A DNA stretch of 57,385 bases from Alcanivorax nanhaiticus (GTDB lineage Bacteria > Pseudomonadota > Gammaproteobacteria > Pseudomonadales > Alcanivoracaceae): positions 1 through 57,385 of the forward strand of contig NZ_ARXV01000021.1 in NCBI RefSeq assembly GCF_000756665.1. Reading direction: 5' to 3'. The notes beneath the pieces are model-generated. The model was not told the origin of the DNA, searched no databases, and saw nothing but the letters and a program-made list of their open reading frames with translations. Positions 1-9,389 of this stretch are shown one piece after another. The position numbers were made by a program, and so were the translations under genes. Position 1 is the first letter of the stretch, and each line of letters begins with the position of its first letter.

Positions 1-22
1 TTGGTAGTGTGAACAGGCCCTA
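1..22 (+). repeat. Left member of a terminal inverted repeat
   Basis: The first 22 bases, containing GTGTGAACAGGCCCTA, are the exact reverse complement of bases 57363-57384. No transposase is visible beside either copy. The likely explanation is that the window is a contig broken at copies of a repeat, for example the end of an insertion sequence. An invertible segment bounded by the repeats is an alternative. Confidence 0.8.
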
Positions 23-235
23 ACCACTTCGTGCGCGATCACCTTTAGTTCCAGGCGAAGGGGCGTGTCTAGCGCTCCGGTTTCTTTACGGTGCTTCCTG
101 TTATTACGCGAGCATTTCACTATTTCTCCAATGTGTGACCTGACCCTGCTTTACCGGTTTGACCCTGGTTTACCGCCTATCGCAGGATCATCCTTCATGA
201 GTAATGATACCGACACCGGGAAACGGGAGATATGG

Positions 236-724
236 ATGTCCATACCTGCAAAAAACACGGTCTGTCTTTGGTTCAATGGTGATGCGGAAGACGCCGCGCG
301 GTTCTATGCCAGTGTGTTCCCGGATACCACCGTGGATGCGGTGAATCGTGCGCCGGGCGATTACCCCGCGGGGAAAGAAGGGGATGTGATCACTGTTGAG
401 TTTACGGTGATGGGGATTCCCTGTCTGGGGCTTAATGCGGGTGATGCCTTCCGCCATGACGAAGCGTTTTCGTTTCAGGTGGCCACCCAGGATCAGGAAG
501 AAACGGATCGCTACTGGAACGCGATTATCGAGAATGGCGGCCAGGAAAGTGCCTGCGGCTGGTGCAAGGACAAGTGGGGGTTGTCATGGCAGATTACCCC
601 GGTGGTGCTGACCCAGGCGATCAACAGCCCGGACCGGGCACTGGCTAAACGTGCCTTTGAAGCCATGATGACCATGCACAAGATTGATGTGGCTGCGATC
701 GAGGCGGCATGCCGGAGCCAGTAA
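236..724 (+). CDS. VOC-superfamily (PhnB-like) protein
   Basis: A 162-residue protein of the vicinal-oxygen-chelate fold, in the PhnB / 3-demethylubiquinone methyltransferase-like branch. It shows the typical opening (CLWFNGDAEDAARFYASVF), the central GIPCLGLNAG strand and the late WGLSWQITP stretch of that family. Members are small soluble cytoplasmic proteins, often dimers, and the substrate is usually unknown. The frame is open upstream to base 65, but the ATG at 236 has a GGGAGA ribosome site at good spacing and gives the normal family length, so the upstream ATG at 197 is less likely. No function can be assigned beyond the fold. Confidence 0.85.
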   Translation: MSIPAKNTVCLWFNGDAEDAARFYASVFPDTTVDAVNRAPGDYPAGKEGDVITVEFTVMGIPCLGLNAGDAFRHDEAFSFQVATQDQEETDRYWNAIIENGGQESACGWCKDKWGLSWQITPVVLTQAINSPDRALAKRAFEAMMTMHKIDVAAIEAACRSQ

Positions 725-734
725 TACTGGCTCC
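714..734. other. Inverted repeat over the VOC gene stop codon
   Basis: GGAGCCAGTA and TACTGGCTCC are perfect 10-base arms around one base, with the TAA stop of the VOC gene inside. The RNA could form a hairpin at the 3' end of the message. No U-tract follows, so termination is only possible, not shown. Confidence 0.4.
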
Positions 735-871
735 AGATTGAATAATTCCAATGGTGGAGCAGGGTTGAGCGTTGAGAAATGCCAGAAAAGGACTGCCGGT
801 GGAAGCGTGCGGAGGATATCTATAGGGTAGAAACCAGAACGTCTTTCCAACATGGATAGCAAGGATGAGAT

Positions 872-2932
872 ATGGCTGAGCAGGGAATGATGCGTAACTC
901 GACGATTCTGGTGCCGGTGTTTTTGCCGGCGGTGATTGTATCGCTGTTGTTGATCATCGGGACGATCAGCGATCCGGAGCAGGCCGGAGAGCTGTTCCAG
1001 CAGGCGCAGAGCTGGATCACGGAAACCTTCGGCTGGTTTTACATGCTGGTGGTAGCGCTGTTCTTCATCTTTATTGTGGGGATTGCGCTGACGTCCTGGG
1101 GGAACATCAAACTGGGGCCTGACCACTGTGATCCGGAATATTCTTTCCCCGAGTGGTTCGCCATGTTGTTTTCTGCCGGTTACGGTATTGCTCTGTTGTT
1201 CTTCGGGGTAGCCGAGCCGGTGTTGCATTATGCCGAGCCTCCGGTGGGGGCTCCGGAAACCGTGGAAGCCGCCAAGCAGGCCATGCAGATTGCCTTCTTT
1301 CACTGGGGTTTCCATATCTGGGCGATCTACGGATTGGTGGGGCTGGTGATGGCCTATTTCGCTTTTCGTCACGGGTTGCCATTGTCCATGCGGTCGGCGT
1401 TCTATCCGCTGATCGGCGAAAAAATTCACGGCCCTATAGGTCACGCTATCGATGTGTTTGCCATTCTTGGCACCATGTTTGGTATTGCTACCACGCTGGG
1501 GCTTTCTGCGGCACAGATCAACGCGGGGCTGAACTATCTGTGGGATGTGCCGGTGGCAACCTGGGTGCAGATCACTGCGATTGTTCTGGTTACCCTGGCA
1601 GCGACGGTGTCGGTGGTGGCCGGGATGGACAAGGGGGTGAAGCGCCTGTCCATTCTGAACATGGTGCTGGCGATTGCGTTGATGTCTTTCGTCTTTGTGG
1701 TGGGGCCGACCATCCATATCCTGGAAAGCTTCGTCCAGAACACGGGCAGTTATCTGAGTGGCATCGTAGAGCGCACTTTCAACTTGCAGGCCTACACCCA
1801 CAGTGACTGGATTGGTAACTGGACCCTGTTCATTTTCAGCTGGACCATCGCCTGGGCACCCTTTGTCGGGCTGTTCATTGCCAAGATCAGTCGCGGCCGC
1901 ACCATTCGCCAGTTCGTGGTTGGGGTGATGTTGGTGCCCACCATCTTTACCTTTCTGTGGTTCTCGGTGTTTGGTGATACGGCCCTGAACCTGATCATGA
2001 ATGAAGGGGTGACGGTGCTGGTGGAAGAGGTGCAGGCGGATAAGGCCGTTGCCTTGTTCCAGATGTTTGATCTGCTGCCCTGGTCCTCGTTCGTATCCTT
2101 CCTGGCAGTATTGTTGATCATTACCTTCTTTGTCACATCCTCGGATTCCGGCTCTCTGGTGGTGGATTCGCTGGCGTCCGGTGGGGTCATGGAAACGCCG
2201 GCCTGGCAGCGGATTTTCTGGGCGAGCCTGGAAGGGGTAATCGCATCGGTGCTGTTGCTGGCGGGTGGTTTGAGTGCCCTGCAGACCATGACCATTGTCA
2301 GTGCCTTGCCGTTTGCGGTAGTGATCATTCTGGCGGCCGTGGGCATGTGGCGTGCCTTGATCATCGAAAGCCATCGCGAGGTGAGTCTGCAGGCGCACAT
2401 GGCCAGCAGTCGTCATATGACGGGTTCCCAATGGCGTCACCGTCTTACCGCCATGATTCGCTATCCCACCCGTGATGAGGTGGAGAACTTCATCCGAAAC
2501 ACGGCCATGGATAGCATGAAAGAGGTGGTAGATGAGCTACGAAAAGCAGGATGGGATGCCCGGGTAGGGTTTGATGAAAATCTGATTCGTGCGGAACTGG
2601 TGGTGGACAGGGAAGACCAGGTCGGTTTTATCTACGATGTGCGTCTGGTGACCAACCCTGTTCCCGAGTTTGCTTATGCCGGCAAGGCCGGACGCCAGGG
2701 GGAGCAAGATTATTGCCGTGCAGAAGTATTCTTGCGGCGTGGTGGTCGTTCCTATGACGTGTATGGATATGATCAGCATGATCTGATCCGTGATGTTCTC
2801 GACCAGTTCGAGAACTACCTGCACTTCCTGGACAACAGTCCAGGCAAGCTGCCCTGGAATATGGCGGAACACGATGATTTGCTGAACCCGCCAGAGGATG
2901 ACAAGAACGAGAAAAACGATGTGAAAGAGTAA
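872..2932 (+). CDS. BCCT-family betaine/choline transporter, BetT-like
   Basis: Inner-membrane transporter of the betaine/choline/carnitine family, 686 residues. About twelve hydrophobic segments cover residues 10-500. The family signature with WAPFVGLFIAKISRGRTIR starts near residue 328, and the TSSDSGSLVVD segment is at 422. A hydrophilic C-terminal tail of about 180 residues resembles the cytoplasmic regulatory tail of BetT-type choline carriers that sense osmotic stress. The ATG at 872 has an AAGGATGAG ribosome site. The substrate (choline or glycine betaine) cannot be decided from sequence, and no bet genes are adjacent. The stop codon directly abuts a structured repeat element. Confidence 0.93.
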   Translation: MAEQGMMRNSTILVPVFLPAVIVSLLLIIGTISDPEQAGELFQQAQSWITETFGWFYMLVVALFFIFIVGIALTSWGNIKLGPDHCDPEYSFPEWFAMLFSAGYGIALLFFGVAEPVLHYAEPPVGAPETVEAAKQAMQIAFFHWGFHIWAIYGLVGLVMAYFAFRHGLPLSMRSAFYPLIGEKIHGPIGHAIDVFAILGTMFGIATTLGLSAAQINAGLNYLWDVPVATWVQITAIVLVTLAATVSVVAGMDKGVKRLSILNMVLAIALMSFVFVVGPTIHILESFVQNTGSYLSGIVERTFNLQAYTHSDWIGNWTLFIFSWTIAWAPFVGLFIAKISRGRTIRQFVVGVMLVPTIFTFLWFSVFGDTALNLIMNEGVTVLVEEVQADKAVALFQMFDLLPWSSFVSFLAVLLIITFFVTSSDSGSLVVDSLASGGVMETPAWQRIFWASLEGVIASVLLLAGGLSALQTMTIVSALPFAVVIILAAVGMWRALIIESHREVSLQAHMASSRHMTGSQWRHRLTAMIRYPTRDEVENFIRNTAMDSMKEVVDELRKAGWDARVGFDENLIRAELVVDREDQVGFIYDVRLVTNPVPEFAYAGKAGRQGEQDYCRAEVFLRRGGRSYDVYGYDQHDLIRDVLDQFENYLHFLDNSPGKLPWNMAEHDDLLNPPEDDKNEKNDVKE

Positions 2933-3252
2933 GGGAGCCTCTTAATAACTCCTTGCATGCTCAGTCTTTCAGGCTGATTCACCCCCTCTAGGGCCAAAAG
3001 GTAAAGAGGGGCGCACTTTTGAAGGCATGCTGGTTGCCTGTCGAGCCTCTTACCATCAAAGAACGGCAACAACGAGTGTGGATCAGCCTGGAAGACCCGG
3101 GAGCACCCTTCGGGCATAAAGGCGCGACCTGAAGGGCCCATCTGCTGCGCTTTGCCTCTCGGAAAGGGAGCCACCCTGACCATCGAGACAAAACACAGCA
3201 GCTGCACCCTTCAGGTCACGCTGAGTACGCAAGGAGTTATTCAGAGGCTCCT
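2933..3252. repeat. Structured dispersed element, copy A
   Basis: About 320 bp with imperfect terminal arms of about 33 bases (GGGAGCCTCTTAATAACTCC at the left, its near complement at the right). The core is clearly related to bases 10187-10452: GGCATGCTGGTTGCCTGTCG and TCAGCCTGGAAGACCCG are shared. Inner arms also pair, for example GACCTGAAGGG with CCCTTCAGGTC and GGTAAAGAGG with CCTCTTACC. Where the two copies differ the partner base usually differs too. It begins on the base after the BCCT stop codon. No plausible protein is encoded. It could be a MITE-like element or a structured RNA/ssDNA element. Confidence 0.75.
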
Positions 3253-3272
3253 TAGCTTGAGTCGTTGCCACT

Positions 3273-3305
3273 GAATGAGGCCCCGCATGGGGCCTCATTC
3301 GTTTT
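3273..3305 (+). terminator. Intrinsic terminator between the BCCT gene and prpE
   Basis: The hairpin GAATGAGGCCCC-GCAT-GGGGCCTCATTC is followed by GTTTT on the plus strand. It lies between two convergent genes and probably ends transcription from the BCCT side. The tail overlaps the prpE stop codon. Confidence 0.7.
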
Positions 3306-5196
3306 AACCTGCCACCAGCTCTCTTTCCCGCAGCAACGCTTCAATCTCCGGAATGCTCGCCGGATCATCAATCGTGGACGGGATGTTATAGCTTTCGCCA
3401 TTGGCGATCTGACGCAGCAGTTTGCGCAGGATCTTGCCGGAGCGGGTCTTGGGCAGACGCTGGGCGATAAGGGTGTCTTTCAGGCAGGCCACTGCGCCGA
3501 TGTCATGACGGATGCGGGCCACCAGCTCCTGATTGAGTGTGTCAGCATCCACGGTGATGCCATCTTTCAGCAGCACCAGCCCAATGGGCACTTGTCCTTT
3601 CAGCGCATCCTCAATACCGATGACTGCGCATTCGGCCACTGACGGATGGCCGGCGAGAACTTCCTCCATTTCCCCGGTAGAAAGGCGGTGGCCGGCCACG
3701 TTAATCACATCATCGGTGCGGCCCATGATGAAGACGTAGCCGTCTTCATCCTTGTAGCCGCCATCACCAGAGGTGTAATAGCCGGGGAATTGTTCCAGAT
3801 AGCCGGCCAGGAAGCGGGCATGGTTACCCCAGATAGAGGGCAGGCAACTGGGGGGCAGCGGCAGTTTGATCGCCACATTGCCTTGTTGGTTAGGACCGAC
3901 TTCATTGCCGTTGTCATCCAGAATGCGTACATCAAAGCCTGGGCTGGGCAATGTGGCAGAACCGGGTTTGCAGGGTTTGGGATCCAGCCCCATCAGGTTG
4001 GCGCAGATGCCCCAGCCGGTTTCGGTTTGCCACCAGTGGTCTACCACCGGCAGTCCGGTGATGTCGCGGACCCAGTCATAGGTGGGCGGGTCAAGCCGTT
4101 CGCCGGCCATGAAAATGGTTTGCAGGGATGACAGATCATGCTGCTTGATGCCATCGGCGTTGGGATCTTCTTTCTTGATGGCCCGGAAGGCAGTCGGTGC
4201 GGAGAACAGGGCTTTCACCTTGTATTCCTCTGCCACGCGCCAGAAGGCGGCGGCATCCGGGGTACGCACGGGCTTGCCTTCATAAAGCACCGTTGAGAGT
4301 CCACTGAGCAGGGGGGCATAGACGATGTAGGAGTGGCCCACTACCCAGCCCACATCCGAAGCGGCCCAGAAGGTGTCACCGGGATCCATGTTGTAGATGG
4401 CTTTCATGCTGTAGCGCATGGCTACGGCGTGGCTGCCGTTGTCGCGTATCACCCCTTTGGGTTTTCCGGTTGTGCCAGAAGTGTAGAGGATATAAAGCGG
4501 GTCAGTGGCCAGTACCGGAGTGCAACCTGCTGGTGAGGCGGTGGCTACGGCCTGATTCCAGTCCAGATCGCGGCCCGGTGTCAGTGCGGCCTGCACCTGT
4601 GGGCGTTGGAAGACGATGCAGTGTTCAGGCTTGTGTTCGGCCTGTTCGATGGCGGCATCCACCAGCGGTTTGTACTCAATGATTTTTGCCACTTCTACAC
4701 CGCAGGAAGCAGACACAATCACCTTGGGCTGGGCATCATCGATGCGCACCGCCAGTTCATTGGCGGCAAAGCCGCCGAAGACCACGGAATGGATGGCACC
4801 CAGCCGGGCACAGGCCAGCATGGCGACCACAGCCTCCGGGATCATGGGCATATAGATCAACACCCGGTCCCCTTTCTCGACACCCTGCTGCTGCAGGGCT
4901 CCGGCGAAGCGGGCAACCTTGTCTGTGAGTTCGTTGTAGGTGATGGCCTGTTTGCTACGGGTGACCGGAGAATCGTAGTAAAGCGCCATCTGTTCACCGC
5001 GGCCCTGGGCCAGATTGGCATCCAGAGCCATGTAGCAGGTGTTCATTTCGCCATCCACAAACCAGCGATCGATGCCGTGTTCATCCTTGCCGAGGATGAT
5101 GTTGGGGAAAGTGAACCAGTCCAGCTGGCGGGCCTTGTCTTCCCAGAAGGCCTCGGGATCGGTAATGGAGGCGGAATATTCTTGTTCGTAGCTCAT
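3304..5196 (-). CDS. prpE: Propionyl-CoA synthetase
   Basis: AMP-forming acyl-CoA synthetase, 630 residues, the usual PrpE length. It activates propionate, and less well acetate, to the CoA ester through an acyl-adenylate in the cytoplasm. The P-loop-like motif YTSGTTGKPKG lies near residue 240, and the C-terminal LPKTRSGKILRK carries the catalytic lysine that is commonly regulated by acetylation. The N-terminal ACAS domain (DPEAFWEDKARQLDW) and WWQTETGW motif also fit. PrpE is favoured over acetyl-CoA synthetase by overall length and sequence, although no methylcitrate-cycle genes are near. An isolated prpE is common in bacteria that degrade odd-chain alkanes and fatty acids. Start ATG has a GAGG site about nine bases upstream. 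Confidence 0.9.
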   Translation of the reverse strand: MSYEQEYSASITDPEAFWEDKARQLDWFTFPNIILGKDEHGIDRWFVDGEMNTCYMALDANLAQGRGEQMALYYDSPVTRSKQAITYNELTDKVARFAGALQQQGVEKGDRVLIYMPMIPEAVVAMLACARLGAIHSVVFGGFAANELAVRIDDAQPKVIVSASCGVEVAKIIEYKPLVDAAIEQAEHKPEHCIVFQRPQVQAALTPGRDLDWNQAVATASPAGCTPVLATDPLYILYTSGTTGKPKGVIRDNGSHAVAMRYSMKAIYNMDPGDTFWAASDVGWVVGHSYIVYAPLLSGLSTVLYEGKPVRTPDAAAFWRVAEEYKVKALFSAPTAFRAIKKEDPNADGIKQHDLSSLQTIFMAGERLDPPTYDWVRDITGLPVVDHWWQTETGWGICANLMGLDPKPCKPGSATLPSPGFDVRILDDNGNEVGPNQQGNVAIKLPLPPSCLPSIWGNHARFLAGYLEQFPGYYTSGDGGYKDEDGYVFIMGRTDDVINVAGHRLSTGEMEEVLAGHPSVAECAVIGIEDALKGQVPIGLVLLKDGITVDADTLNQELVARIRHDIGAVACLKDTLIAQRLPKTRSGKILRKLLRQIANGESYNIPSTIDDPASIPEIEALLRERELVAG

Positions 5197-5410
5197 CGCG
5201 GTGGACCTCGTTCCGTGTTGCTTTCCACTTGTGGTGGACTACCTGGCCTGATGCCTCTGGCTACCCACAGGTAAAGCGGGGAGGGCATGGGATGGTTAAA
5301 GGTGTCTCCATTGGATGCTAGGCGGGGCGGGGACGCTAGTGAATTAGACTAAAGTTGGGAAAAGAAGCACGGCATGCAACACGCTTCACCCAGCAAGGGC
5401 TGCTCTCTGT

Positions 5411-5499
5411 TGTGGGAGCGTGCCTGCACGCGATCTGAGCCTAAGCAAGGAGGGGGCACGTATGCCGAACGCAGGTACGCCGTGAACGGCGCACCTACT
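5411..5499. repeat. Pair of REP-like hairpins in the prpE-mscK spacer
   Basis: The 334-base gap 5197-5530 holds no convincing gene. It contains TGTGGGAGCGTGCCTGCACG (5411-5430) and, at 5471-5499, a hairpin around TACGCCGTGAACGGCG. Both look like the REP sequences seen at 9140-9224, 29440-29524, 35389-35741 and 57126-57151. The rest of the gap is presumably the prpE promoter region, in which I see no clear sites. Confidence 0.6.
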
Positions 5500-5530
5500 G
5501 CCATGACTTACAAAAACTACAGGAAGCGGG

Positions 5531-8500
5531 TTACTTTGGATCGTCGGTCTGGTTGGATTTGCCATCATTGGCTTGCGCATCTGGTGATGATGCTTGCTCG
5601 TTGCCCTTGTGGTTTTCCAGATTGAGTTGATCGCCATTGCTGGTGCGGATGTGGATGTCCAGCTGGCTGAAGGCAATCTCCACGTCCTGTTCCTTGCAGA
5701 GCGCATCGATGTGGCGGTTCAACTCATCGGTGGCCGCCAGGCGGTCGTTGATATCATTCACATGCACGCGGAGTTCATGGTCCAGAGTGCTGGCACCGAA
5801 GCCCATGAACAGTACCACTGGCTCGGGATCACGGAGCACCCGGCTGTTGTTTCTTGCTGCCTTGAGCAGGATGTCGCGGCATTTTTGCAGGTCGGAGCCG
5901 TAGGCAAAGCCAACCTTGAGAATCACCCGGGTGACGGTGTCTGACAGTGACCAGTTGATCAATCTTTCGGTGACGAACACCTTGTTCGGCACCAGAATTT
6001 CCTTGCGGTCAAAGTCAATCAGGGTGGTGGCGCGAATCCGGATTCGGCTGACGGTACCGTCAAGGTTGTTGATGGTAATTACGTCGCCAATTCGAATCGG
6101 CCGTTCGAACAACAGAATGATGCCAGAAATAAAGTTGGCAAAGATTTCCTGTAGGCCGAAACCCAGGCCAACCCCAAGGGCGGCGACCAGCCACTGCATT
6201 TTGTCCCAGCTGAGGCCCAGTGCCCCCAGGGTCAAGACGATACCGCTGGCCACGATGACGTAGGAGAGCAGGGTTGTGGTGGCATAGCTGGTGCCCTGGC
6301 GCAGATCCAGTCTCGACAGTACCAGCACTTCCAGCAGCCCGGGCAAGTTACTGGCCAGCAGGAATGTCACCGCACCGATAATCAGTGAGGCAATCACATC
6401 GCCAAGACTGATCAACGAGGCACTATCCACCTGACCTGAACTGCCAGTGGTCTCCCACAGCACAATCTTGTCGGTATAGGCGAAGGCATGGAACACATCA
6501 GCCCAAACCCAGTACACCATCAAGCCAACGGCGGCCACCAGCGCCAGCCGGATAAGACGCAGGGATTGCTGGTTGACCTGCTTGAGGTCCAGTTGGGGCT
6601 CTTCCACCTCGACCGCTTCCGAACTGGCGTTGTCCTTCTGCTCGGTTTCGCGCTGGGCAACCGCCCGTTTGTAAGCCAGCCGCTGCGCTGCCACGGCCAG
6701 TCCGCGCACGGCTGTAGCGTCCAGCAGTATCCACAGGGCAACAAGATAGAGGCTATAAATCATGTGCCCGGCCAGGCGCACGGAGGTGTAGTAGTAGCCA
6801 ATCCCGGTCAATATGATCAATGCAAGCGGGGCCAGCACGCAAAGGCCAGTGGAAAGGGCCTTCATGGCTCCGCTGTAATGCCGCCCGGGGTAGGCCTGGG
6901 CAATGGAAGGCAGGCTGATCAAAATAGCGAAAAGGCTGCCCAGCATGATCACCAGGCCCAGCCGGTCGTTACTGAGCTGGGCGGGCCACTGGTCCCCAAA
7001 GGCAATGATGAACACCATCGGCACCAGCGCCAGTCCGGTGATCAGCATCCGCCGGCGCATTTGCTGCTGATGTGTCATGTCCCAGCGGAAGTGACGTTGT
7101 GCGATGCCTTCTGTCTTGAGAAGCCGGTACAGCACCTCGAAGACCAGCCAGAGCAATGCCAGCTGGGTTAGTGCGGCGCCGATGACACTGCTGAACGTGC
7201 CCGGTGTCAACCAGATGGCACTGCCCAACAGGGCGAGAAACACCGGGAACGGTGAGGAGATAATGAAGGTATAGAGCAGGCTGAGTGGCGTATGAACCTG
7301 GCTGTCCCGCCGCAGAGAGCCTACGTCATGGTTCATCTCGGCAATCCGTTTTTTCAGCCTGGAACGAATCAGTAACAGCAGGGCTGAGGGAATCAGCATG
7401 CCGATGAGCCATCCCCAGCCGCTGGCGAACAGTTTCCATGTGCCTTCGACCAGTGATTCCCAAGGCATGTTCTTGACCTGTTTCACCAGCTCGGCAGGAA
7501 GCGCCGCGAGCCAGTGAAAGCTCAACGGTTGATTGCTCGGCATCCAGAAGGTCTGCTCGGAAATGGTATTGTGCAGATCGCGGGTAATCTTGCGGAGCTG
7601 ATCATGGTTGAGCTGGGTGCGGGTAAGGATGGCCAGCTGGCGGGTTAACTCCTGATCCAGTTGGTCGTACAGGCCCATTCTTTCCTGGCGAATCAGCGTA
7701 AACGCCTGGTCGAGATCGTCCCCGCCGGGAGAAGCGATGTCCTTGTCCATGGGCAGGCTGGAATCGTCCAGCCCCTGAATGTGCTGCTCAATTTCGAACT
7801 GCCGTAACCGGGCTTCGGTAATCTGTTTTTCCAGGTCCAGTTCGCCCTGATACTGGGGCAGGCTTTTTTGTTGCTTGTAGAGAATACGCGATAGCAACAG
7901 GCTGCCGTCGAGCATGCGAATCTGATCATTGACGGTGGCGGACAGGGAGCGGGCTTTGTCCAGCTGGGTCTTGGTATCCACGGCGGTGCGTAGCAACTTG
8001 TTCACACTGTCGCTGGTTTCCGCCAGTTCCTTGCGGAGGGCCTGATTAGTCGCCATGGCCTGTTGTACTTGCGGATGCTCCAGCACATCAGCAGGGAGGG
8101 ACGAGTCAGGCGAGTTGGCTTGCTGCTCCAGCTGGTTGGTACGGCGCTGGTTGATCAGGGGTTGCACGGCGTCCAGGCGCTGCTCAATCAAGGTTTGCTG
8201 CAGTTTGAAAAGTTGTTGCTCCAGCCGCGCAATATCCTGCTGACGATCTATGATCGAAAGCTCCTGATTGAAGCGTTCAATGCGGGTTTCCAGCGCTTTC
8301 TGTTCGGTTTGCAGCAGGCGTATATCCAGTTCTTTAAGGGGCTCCCCCTCCTCATCGGTACCATTGTTCAAACGCGTTCGGATGGCATTGATCCGGTCCA
8401 TGGCATCGCCGATAACATTTTGCGCTTGTTCAGGGAGTGTCTGGGCGCGGGTCAATTCGCTGTTGGCGCGGGCCAGTTCACTCTGGTTGGTTTCCAGTGC

Positions 8501-8875
8501 ATCAAGCTGGCTGACCAGCACCTTAACCAAGGTTTTCAGATCGTCGTCGGCGTAGTCGGCTTGCCAGTCGGCGTCCCGCTCCTGACGCAAGCGAGTGAGT
8601 TCCGCTTCAAGGCGGGTTCGCTGAGAGGGGGCCTGGCGGGCGAAGGCTTCCAAATCCTTGATGGTTGACTGGTTACTGTCGATTTCCTGGCGAAACTCCA
8701 GTGTTTTTTCCAGTGTCTCCCGGTCAGGGTTGCTGCTGCCGTCCTGGCTGCCTTCACTGGTTTCAGCGAGCTGCTTCTGAAGATCCCCAACACCGGGAAG
8801 GGTGAAATCGCCGGTTTGTGAAAAAGCCAGGGTTGGCAGAAGTAGCAACAGGATCAAAGGAAGGCGTCGATCCAT
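5531..8875 (-). CDS. MscK/KefA-like large mechanosensitive channel
   Basis: 1114 residues, close to the length of MscK. A signal peptide (MDRRLPLILLLLLPTLAFSQ) is followed by about 450 residues of periplasmic, strongly helical coiled-coil sequence, then several membrane segments from about residue 480. The MscS core lies in the last 250 residues with the pore-helix region LGVGLGFGLQEIFANFISG near residue 900 and the RPIRIGDVITI beta-domain entry just after it. Such channels open under membrane tension and release ions and solutes during hypo-osmotic shock. The protein ends in a polar tail beyond the MscS fold. Single gene with no operon partner. Potassium regulation, as in E. coli MscK, cannot be judged. 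Confidence 0.9.
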   Translation of the reverse strand: MDRRLPLILLLLLPTLAFSQTGDFTLPGVGDLQKQLAETSEGSQDGSSNPDRETLEKTLEFRQEIDSNQSTIKDLEAFARQAPSQRTRLEAELTRLRQERDADWQADYADDDLKTLVKVLVSQLDALETNQSELARANSELTRAQTLPEQAQNVIGDAMDRINAIRTRLNNGTDEEGEPLKELDIRLLQTEQKALETRIERFNQELSIIDRQQDIARLEQQLFKLQQTLIEQRLDAVQPLINQRRTNQLEQQANSPDSSLPADVLEHPQVQQAMATNQALRKELAETSDSVNKLLRTAVDTKTQLDKARSLSATVNDQIRMLDGSLLLSRILYKQQKSLPQYQGELDLEKQITEARLRQFEIEQHIQGLDDSSLPMDKDIASPGGDDLDQAFTLIRQERMGLYDQLDQELTRQLAILTRTQLNHDQLRKITRDLHNTISEQTFWMPSNQPLSFHWLAALPAELVKQVKNMPWESLVEGTWKLFASGWGWLIGMLIPSALLLLIRSRLKKRIAEMNHDVGSLRRDSQVHTPLSLLYTFIISSPFPVFLALLGSAIWLTPGTFSSVIGAALTQLALLWLVFEVLYRLLKTEGIAQRHFRWDMTHQQQMRRRMLITGLALVPMVFIIAFGDQWPAQLSNDRLGLVIMLGSLFAILISLPSIAQAYPGRHYSGAMKALSTGLCVLAPLALIILTGIGYYYTSVRLAGHMIYSLYLVALWILLDATAVRGLAVAAQRLAYKRAVAQRETEQKDNASSEAVEVEEPQLDLKQVNQQSLRLIRLALVAAVGLMVYWVWADVFHAFAYTDKIVLWETTGSSGQVDSASLISLGDVIASLIIGAVTFLLASNLPGLLEVLVLSRLDLRQGTSYATTTLLSYVIVASGIVLTLGALGLSWDKMQWLVAALGVGLGFGLQEIFANFISGIILLFERPIRIGDVITINNLDGTVSRIRIRATTLIDFDRKEILVPNKVFVTERLINWSLSDTVTRVILKVGFAYGSDLQKCRDILLKAARNNSRVLRDPEPVVLFMGFGASTLDHELRVHVNDINDRLAATDELNRHIDALCKEQDVEIAFSQLDIHIRTSNGDQLNLENHKGNEQASSPDAQANDGKSNQTDDPK

Positions 8876-9030
8876 AACAAAAATCTCTCCAAGGGCTATT
8901 CAGCGCTAGTTGTAACACAGGCTGACGCGGCACGCCTCACGGATCATGCAAAATGCAGCTCTCCTGCAGGTGCTCTCTGTGTTCTTTGGGGTATGTCAGC
9001 GATCCGGGCCGAGGGAGGGGGAGGGGGGCA

Positions 9031-9110
9031 GAAGCGAGTGACGAGGTTCGAGTTGCGAAAGGCAAAACAGGATGGGATGTCGGGTGTTGGGGTTCGAAAC
9101 TCGCTTCTCG
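9031..9110. repeat. 80-bp direct repeat, copy 1 (heptamer-family element)
   Basis: GAAGCGAGTGACGAGGTTCG to TTCGAAACTCGCTTCTCG, repeated 216 bases downstream with one difference noticed. Its ends form a partial inverted repeat (GAAGCGAG with CTCGCTTC). The opening closely resembles bases 39076-39104 beside the heptamer array (GAAGCGAGTAACGAG). It lies in the 513-base non-coding gap 8876-9389. Confidence 0.8.
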
Positions 9111-9139
9111 TGGCTCGTAACGGTGTTTCATCGCTTGGG

Positions 9140-9224
9140 CTCGGATCGCCAGCAGGCTGGCTCCTACGGTTTTATCGCCATCGGGCGCGGGGTTTTGTGG
9201 GAGCTTGCCTGCAAGCGATCCGAG
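9140..9224. repeat. Inverted pair of REP sequences (REPIN-like)
   Basis: An inverted copy (GGATCGCCAGCAGGCTGGCT) at 9140-9169 faces a direct copy (TGTGGGAGCTTGCCTGCAAG then CGATCCGAG) at 9196-9224, separated by about 26 bases. This is the arrangement of REPIN doublets, which are mobilised by RAYT transposases in Pseudomonas relatives. No RAYT gene is in the window. The pair sits between the two 80-bp direct repeats. Confidence 0.7.
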
Positions 9225-9246
9225 CGACAGCGAGGCAAGGGAGGGA

Positions 9247-9326
9247 GAAGCGAGTGACGAGGTTCGAGTTGCGAAAGGCAAAACAGGATGGGTTGTCGGG
9301 TGTTGGGGTTCGAAACTCGCTTCTCG
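9247..9326. repeat. 80-bp direct repeat, copy 2
   Basis: Second copy of the 9031-9110 sequence. It is followed by CAACTCGAAACTG, a short run of the same CTCGAAA unit that is expanded at 39151-39451. The nested order direct repeat, REPIN, direct repeat could have arisen by insertion of the REPIN or by local duplication. Confidence 0.8.
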
Positions 9327-9389
9327 CAACTCGAAACTGTTTTTTCCTCGCTTGTGCTGCAGGCTCTCACAGGTGTGGGCGGCTGGACC

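Noticed and set aside
584..2440. Minus-strand frame of 618 codons
   Set aside because: It lies entirely opposite the BCCT transporter, is rich in His, Gln and Arg as expected of an antisense shadow, and has no domain.
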